Source: Actinomycetospora chiangmaiensis DSM 45062 (GTDB lineage Bacteria; Actinomycetota; Actinomycetes; Mycobacteriales; Pseudonocardiaceae). From it: a DNA stretch of 64,000 nucleotides. The stretch covers positions 1 through 64,000 of the forward strand of contig NZ_KB903248.1 in assembly GCF_000379625.1 (NCBI RefSeq), in the 5' to 3' direction. Of this stretch, positions 60,194-64,000 are shown piece by piece. How positions within the stretch are numbered: the first letter of the stretch is position 1; every line of letters begins with the position of its first letter. Position numbers and translations under genes: made by a program. A model generated the notes under the pieces. The model worked only from the letters and a program-made list of their open reading frames with translations. It was not told the DNA's origin and made no database searches.

Positions 60194-60598
60194 TCAGGGC
60201 GTCGGCAGCCAGATCTCCCAGGCGATCCCGTCGGGGTCGGCGAAGGAGATGAAGGACGCGTAGCCGATGTCGCGGACCGGGCTGTGCTCGACGCCGTGGG
60301 CGGTCAACTGCTCGCCCCACGCGTCGAGGGCGTCGCGGTCCGCGACGGTCAGCGCGACGTGGTCGAGGCCCGTGCGCTGCGGACTGAACCGCTCCCCCGA
60401 CCCGTCGAGCGGCTCGTGGATGCCGAGCGTGATCCCGGAGTCGGCATGGCGCAGCAGCTGCCGCGGATGGCGCGCCTCGGGCGGCCCCTCGAGCCGGTCG
60501 GTGACCGCCTCGAACCCGAGGACCCGACCGTAGAACTCGGCGCTCGCCGCCATGTCCCGGACCACGAGCGCCACGTGGGCGATGCCGCTGAAGCTCAT
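60194..60598 (-). CDS. VOC-family (glyoxalase/dioxygenase fold) protein
   Basis: A 134-residue protein with two beta-alpha-beta-beta-beta modules: GIAHVALVVRDMAASAEFYG, RVLGFEAVTDR and GLDHVALTVADRDALDAWG, ending SFADPDGIAWEIWLP. Metal ligands are likely the histidines of HVAL and DHVAL and the final glutamate of WEIW. Substrate unknown. It is convergent with the globin gene and directly follows the amidohydrolase gene (10 bp), suggesting shared transcription. Confidence 0.82.
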   Translation of the reverse strand: MSFSGIAHVALVVRDMAASAEFYGRVLGFEAVTDRLEGPPEARHPRQLLRHADSGITLGIHEPLDGSGERFSPQRTGLDHVALTVADRDALDAWGEQLTAHGVEHSPVRDIGYASFISFADPDGIAWEIWLPTP

Positions 60599-60608
60599 GC
60601 GCGCGGGA

Positions 60609-61448
60609 CTACCCCGCGAGACCCGGGAAGACGCGCGCCGCGTTGCCGCCGAGGACGGCGTCGGTGAGGTGCTCGGGCAGGCCGAGGTCGCGGACGGCGG
60701 CGATGTTGCGCGACGGGCTCGCGGCGGGTGAGTCGGTGCCGAAGATCGACTTGGCGGCCACGCGCTCCAGGCCGGAGCTCGCGTAGTAGGTCGGCAGGCG
60801 CTTGGGCGGCAGACCGGCGAGGTCGAGCCAGAGGTTCTCGCGCGTCAGGGCGAGGGACGCGGCGACGTCGTAGCTCCAGCCGCGCCCGCCGTGCGCGAGG
60901 ACCACGACGAGCTCCGGGAAGTCGCGCATCACGTCGTCCATGAGCACCGGGTCGCCGTGCTTGGAGGACGCGCCCGGGAAGAACGACGGGCCGGTGTGGA
61001 CGATGACCGGGACGCCGCGCTCGGCGCAGCGGGCGTAGGCAGGGTAGAGCTCGCGGTCGTTCGGCGCGATCCCGGCGTGCACGGGATGGATCTTCAGCGC
61101 GACGGCGCCGTGGTCGAGCTGCCGGTCGAGCTCCCGGGCCACCGGGTGGTGCACGTGCGGGTTGACGTTGGCGACGATCCGGAAGCGCTCCGGGTCGTGC
61201 TCGACGATCGGGAGCATGTCCTCGACGGTCTGCCAGCCCGTGGCCTTCGGGCTGTACTCGCAGAACAGCAGCACCCGGTCGACGCCCTCGTCGGCGAAAT
61301 ACGCGCTGACCCGCTCCGGGATCGGCGCCCCCTCGTCGTCGTACATCGCCGCCCACGCCGCGGTGTCGCCCGCCGGGCCGATCCACGTCTCCCACGACAC
61401 CTTCAACCGGGCGAGGTGGGCGACGTGGACGTGGGCGTCGACGATCAT
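60609..61448 (-). CDS. Amidohydrolase (amidohydrolase 2 / ACMSD-like family)
   Basis: A 279-residue TIM-barrel metal hydrolase or decarboxylase. Metal motifs: MIVDAHVHVAHL at the start, ALKIHPVHAGI, VPVIVHTGPSFFPG, VVLAHGGRGWSYD and FGTDSPAA near the end. ATG 61448. Family members include non-oxidative decarboxylases and lactonases; the substrate cannot be named. The neighbouring aldolase, VOC and luciferase-like genes suggest a catabolic pathway. Confidence 0.83.
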   Translation of the reverse strand: MIVDAHVHVAHLARLKVSWETWIGPAGDTAAWAAMYDDEGAPIPERVSAYFADEGVDRVLLFCEYSPKATGWQTVEDMLPIVEHDPERFRIVANVNPHVHHPVARELDRQLDHGAVALKIHPVHAGIAPNDRELYPAYARCAERGVPVIVHTGPSFFPGASSKHGDPVLMDDVMRDFPELVVVLAHGGRGWSYDVAASLALTRENLWLDLAGLPPKRLPTYYASSGLERVAAKSIFGTDSPAASPSRNIAAVRDLGLPEHLTDAVLGGNAARVFPGLAG

Positions 61449-61519
61449 GTGCCCTCCGGGCTCGTGAGCAGAAAGTGGCGTTATAGCACCACCAAGTGCT
61501 CACGAGCGCGGAGCGCACC

Positions 61520-62344
61520 TCAGTCGAACAGGTCCGGGTCCGTGCGCACGATCTCGTCCCAGATGGGCTGGAAGGAGAACCACCCGGCGTACTCGGAGCC
61601 GGTCTGCTCGGCCGAGAACTTGGCGTTCTCGTGGTCGATCTGCGTCGGGGTGCCGGCGGCCTCGGCGAGCAGCTGGGCCTGGCAGTTGCGCTCGGTGTTG
61701 ATGAACCACCAGGCCGCCTCGGCGACGGTCTTGCCGACCGAGAAGATGCCGTGGTTCTGGTGGAACACCATCTTGCGGCCGGTCAGCCCGGTGGCCAGGG
61801 CCCGCCCGACCTCCGGGTCCAGCACCACCGCGCCGCGCCCCTCGGACACCACACCGTGCTGCTCGTAGAGGGTGCAGGCGTCCTGGGTGATCGGGTCGAG
61901 CGGGCGGCCGAGCGAGGACCACGCCTTGCCGTACACCGAGTGCGCGTGGGCGGCCGCCACGATCTCGGGGTGCGCGTGGTGCACCGCGGAGTGGATGACG
62001 AAGCCCGCCTGGTTGACCGGCTTGTTCCCGTACACGACGTCGCCGTCGTGGTTCACGGCGATGAGGTCGGAGACCCGGATGTGCCGGAAGCTCATGCCGA
62101 ACGGGTTGACCCAGAACATGTGCGGGTCCTCGGGGTCGCGCACCGTGATGTGTCCGGCGATCCCCTCCCCGAAGCCGAACCGCCCGAACACCCGGAACGC
62201 GCCCGCGAGCTGCTGCTTGCGGTGCAGCCGCTCCTCCTCGACGGTCGCGAACGTCGGCGGCTGCGGCATCTGGATCCCCTCCTGCGAGGGGCGGAAGCCC
62301 GACATCTCGTCGGAGCTGGGGCGGTCCTGCGTCGGTGCGGCCAT
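61520..62344 (-). CDS. Class II aldolase/adducin domain protein
   Basis: A 274-residue metal-dependent aldolase or decarboxylase relative. The fold starts at FRVFGRFGFGEGIAGHITVR; metal ligands are expected in VIHSAVHHAHPEIVAAAHAH and in VFHQNHGIFSVGKTVAEAAW. The C-terminal QTGSEYAGWFSFQPIWDEIV is typical of the group. ATG 62344 is divergent from the luciferase-like gene with 57 bp between them. Substrate unknown. Confidence 0.84.
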   Translation of the reverse strand: MAAPTQDRPSSDEMSGFRPSQEGIQMPQPPTFATVEEERLHRKQQLAGAFRVFGRFGFGEGIAGHITVRDPEDPHMFWVNPFGMSFRHIRVSDLIAVNHDGDVVYGNKPVNQAGFVIHSAVHHAHPEIVAAAHAHSVYGKAWSSLGRPLDPITQDACTLYEQHGVVSEGRGAVVLDPEVGRALATGLTGRKMVFHQNHGIFSVGKTVAEAAWWFINTERNCQAQLLAEAAGTPTQIDHENAKFSAEQTGSEYAGWFSFQPIWDEIVRTDPDLFD

Positions 62345-62401
62345 GCCTCGACGGTGCGCCGCCGCCCGCGCGCGGGTCAAGAGGGGGGCATGATCGGGGG
62401 C

Positions 62402-63457
62402 ATGCCCGCACCCGGCACCCCGCTCGAGAAGCTCGGCTTCCTCACGATCGGCACCTTCTCCCCGGACGACCCGCGCCCCGGCCACGAGAGCCTGCTCCAG
62501 GAGATCGTGCTGGCCGAGGAGCTCGGGTTCGACTCGGTGTGGCTGCGCCACCGCCACCTGCAGCACGGGGTCTCCTCCCCCGTGACGCTGCTCGCGGCGG
62601 CCTCGCAGCGCACGTCGCGGATCGAGTTCGGCACCGCGGTGACCCCGCTCGGCTGGGAGAACCCGCTGCGCTACGCCGAGGACCTCGCGACTCTCGACGT
62701 CCTCTCCGGCGGCCGCATGAACCCGGGCCTCTCGGTCGGCCCGCCCGGGCACTTCGACGACGTGAAGCACTCGCTCTACCCCGACACCGCCGACGCCGAG
62801 GACTTCACCTACACCCGCGTGGAGCGCCTCCTGTCGCTGCTGCGCGGCGAGCCCGCGAGCACGTTCTCCGGCGTCCAGGGCATCGAGGTGTTCTCCGACC
62901 ACGTCCAGCCGCACGCCGTCGGCCTCGCCGACCGCGTCTGGTACGGCGCGGGGAGCGACCGCTCCGCCGTCTGGGCCGGGGAACACGGACTCAACCTGCT
63001 GACCTCGTCGGTGGTCCGCGTGGGCGAGGACGAGGAGCCGGACTTCGAGGGCATCCAGTCCCGCACCATCCAGGCCTACCGCAAGGCCCTTCCCGACGGC
63101 AGGTCGGGCCGGGTCTCGCAGGGGCTCGTCGTCATCCCGACGGACTCCGCCACGTCCGAGCAGGTGGCGAAGTACTCCGAGTACGTCGAGGGCAGGACCC
63201 CGCGGACGTCGTCGCCGCAGGGCCCGGGGCGGCTGCTGTTCGCCCGCGACATCCTCGGCACCTCCGAGGAGATCGCGGCGGCGCTCTACGCGCACGCGGC
63301 GTTCCGGGAGGTCACCGAGGTGGTGTTCGCCCTGCCGTTCGGGTTCGCGCACGAGGACTACGTCCAGATCCTGACGGACATGGCCACGCATCTCGGTCCG
63401 GTGCTCGGGTGGCCGGGCGTGGCGAGCGGAGCGACGGGGGGTCGTGCCGGGGCATGA
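62402..63457 (+). CDS. Luciferase-like (LLM class) flavin-dependent monooxygenase 1
   Basis: A 351-residue TIM-barrel enzyme of the bacterial luciferase superfamily, using FMNH2 or F420. Blocks: LAEELGFDSVWLRHRHLQHG, RIEFGTAVTPLGWENPLRYA, TLDVLSGGRMNPGLSVGPPG and a C-terminal EVVFALPFGFAHEDYVQIL. ATG 62402 is chosen because it aligns with the start of the tandem paralog; ATG 62390 has a good GAGGGGGG site too. The paralog starts 8 bp after its stop, which indicates tandem duplication. Confidence 0.87.
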   Translation: MPAPGTPLEKLGFLTIGTFSPDDPRPGHESLLQEIVLAEELGFDSVWLRHRHLQHGVSSPVTLLAAASQRTSRIEFGTAVTPLGWENPLRYAEDLATLDVLSGGRMNPGLSVGPPGHFDDVKHSLYPDTADAEDFTYTRVERLLSLLRGEPASTFSGVQGIEVFSDHVQPHAVGLADRVWYGAGSDRSAVWAGEHGLNLLTSSVVRVGEDEEPDFEGIQSRTIQAYRKALPDGRSGRVSQGLVVIPTDSATSEQVAKYSEYVEGRTPRTSSPQGPGRLLFARDILGTSEEIAAALYAHAAFREVTEVVFALPFGFAHEDYVQILTDMATHLGPVLGWPGVASGATGGRAGA

Positions 63458-63464
63458 TCTGTCC

Positions 63465-64000
63465 ATGCCCGAACCCGGTGTGCCCCTGGAGCGGCAGGGC
63501 TTCCTGACCCTCGGCACGTACGACGGCGCCGATCCAGCCCCCGGCCACGAGTACCTGCTGCGCGAGATCGTCCTGGGCGAGGAGCTCGGCTTCGACTCGG
63601 TGTGGCTGCGGCACCGCCACTTCCAGTCCGGCATCTCCTCGCCGATCGCGATCCTCGCGGCGGCCTCGCAGCGGACGTCGCGGATCGAGTTCGGCACCGC
63701 GGTGACGCCGCTGGGCTGGGAGAACCCGCTGCGCTACGCCGAGGACCTCGGCACCGTCGACGTCCTCTCCGGCGGCCGCATGAACCCGGGCCTGTCCGTC
63801 GGCCCGCCCATCCACTGGGACGACGTCAAGGCCGGCCTCTACCCCGACACCGCCGACGTCGAGGACCTGACGTACCACCGCGTGGAGCGCCTCCTCGCGA
63901 TGTTGCGCGGCGAACCCGCGAGCACGTTCGCGGGGGTCGACGGCATCGAGTCCTTCTCCGACTACGTGCAGCCGCAGTCGCCGGGGCTCGCCGACCGCGT
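63465..64000 (+). CDS. Luciferase-like (LLM class) monooxygenase 2 (3' truncated by window end)
   Basis: A tandem paralog of the previous gene, cut at the right edge. The first ~178 residues match closely: MPEPGVPLERQGFLTLGTYD, LGEELGFDSVWLRHRHFQSG, RIEFGTAVTPLGWENPLRYA and DVLSGGRMNPGLSVGPPIHW. ATG 63465 follows the first copy by 8 bp, so the two are co-transcribed. The pair could be two specificities or two subunits, as in LuxA/LuxB. Confidence 0.87.
   Translation, partial: MPEPGVPLERQGFLTLGTYDGADPAPGHEYLLREIVLGEELGFDSVWLRHRHFQSGISSPIAILAAASQRTSRIEFGTAVTPLGWENPLRYAEDLGTVDVLSGGRMNPGLSVGPPIHWDDVKAGLYPDTADVEDLTYHRVERLLAMLRGEPASTFAGVDGIESFSDYVQPQSPGLADR

Overview
The window is high-G+C DNA (roughly 73-75% G+C by eye) from an actinomycete. 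The 16S rRNA 5' end, the arginine operon order, NrtR, BsaP and many GTGA/ATGA stop-start overlaps fit the Pseudonocardiaceae; that family assignment is inference. Most of it is core chromosome. The last ~14 kb is an accessory catabolic region. I saw no insertion sequence, phage gene, tRNA or CRISPR array.

Layout. 1-9.9 kb, all on the minus strand: the 5' end of an rRNA operon with its leader, then tyrS, mpg and the arginine operon argCJBDFRH, with a likely ArgR operator before argC. 9.9-18 kb: type II NADH dehydrogenase, an acyl-CoA ligase, a winged-helix protein, a 2-keto acid decarboxylase, and a hydrolase/TetR divergent pair with a clear operator. 18-28 kb: translation and repair genes pheST, a TrmH-type methyltransferase, infC-rpmI-rplT and uvrA, then a metallo-beta-lactamase-fold enzyme. 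28-34 kb: two EAL-type c-di-GMP proteins, an S4 RNA-binding protein and two GH12 glycosidases. 34-40 kb: NAD synthesis (nadABC with two tiny overlapping ORFs and an FAD oxidoreductase), divergent from the regulator nrtR, plus a Lon-substrate-domain protein. 40-50 kb: biotin synthesis (bioB-bsaP, bioD, bioF, bioA) interrupted by a SulP-carbonic anhydrase fusion and repeat-rich spacers.

50.4-60.2 kb is the most unusual part. An aliphatic amidase (AmiE, catalytic E59/K134/C166 intact) heads a minus-strand run with two tubulin/FtsZ-like proteins, small proteins belonging to a three-member paralogous family, a sigma-like protein, an unknown protein and a FhuF-like Fe-S protein. Around it lie a MarR regulator, an AmiC-like amide-binding protein without a signal peptide, the third small paralog and a truncated haemoglobin. 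A perfect 9-bp-arm palindrome between the third paralog and the globin, with a related motif before amiE, suggests one regulon. The simplest reading is an amide-inducible module in which the amidase works with a cytoskeletal or metal-handling assembly; no function for the tubulin-like proteins is known to me.

60-64 kb holds a VOC enzyme, an amidohydrolase, a class II aldolase and two tandem luciferase-like monooxygenases, the second cut by the window end.

Several dispersed intergenic elements cross these regions: a ~120-bp nested inverted repeat (17.9 and 43.2 kb), a ~52-bp repeat (13.8 and 50.3 kb, with a related hairpin at 45.2 kb), a 32-bp repeat (28.2 and 38.5 kb), and the 12-mer CCCGACGACGGG, which I count 11 times.
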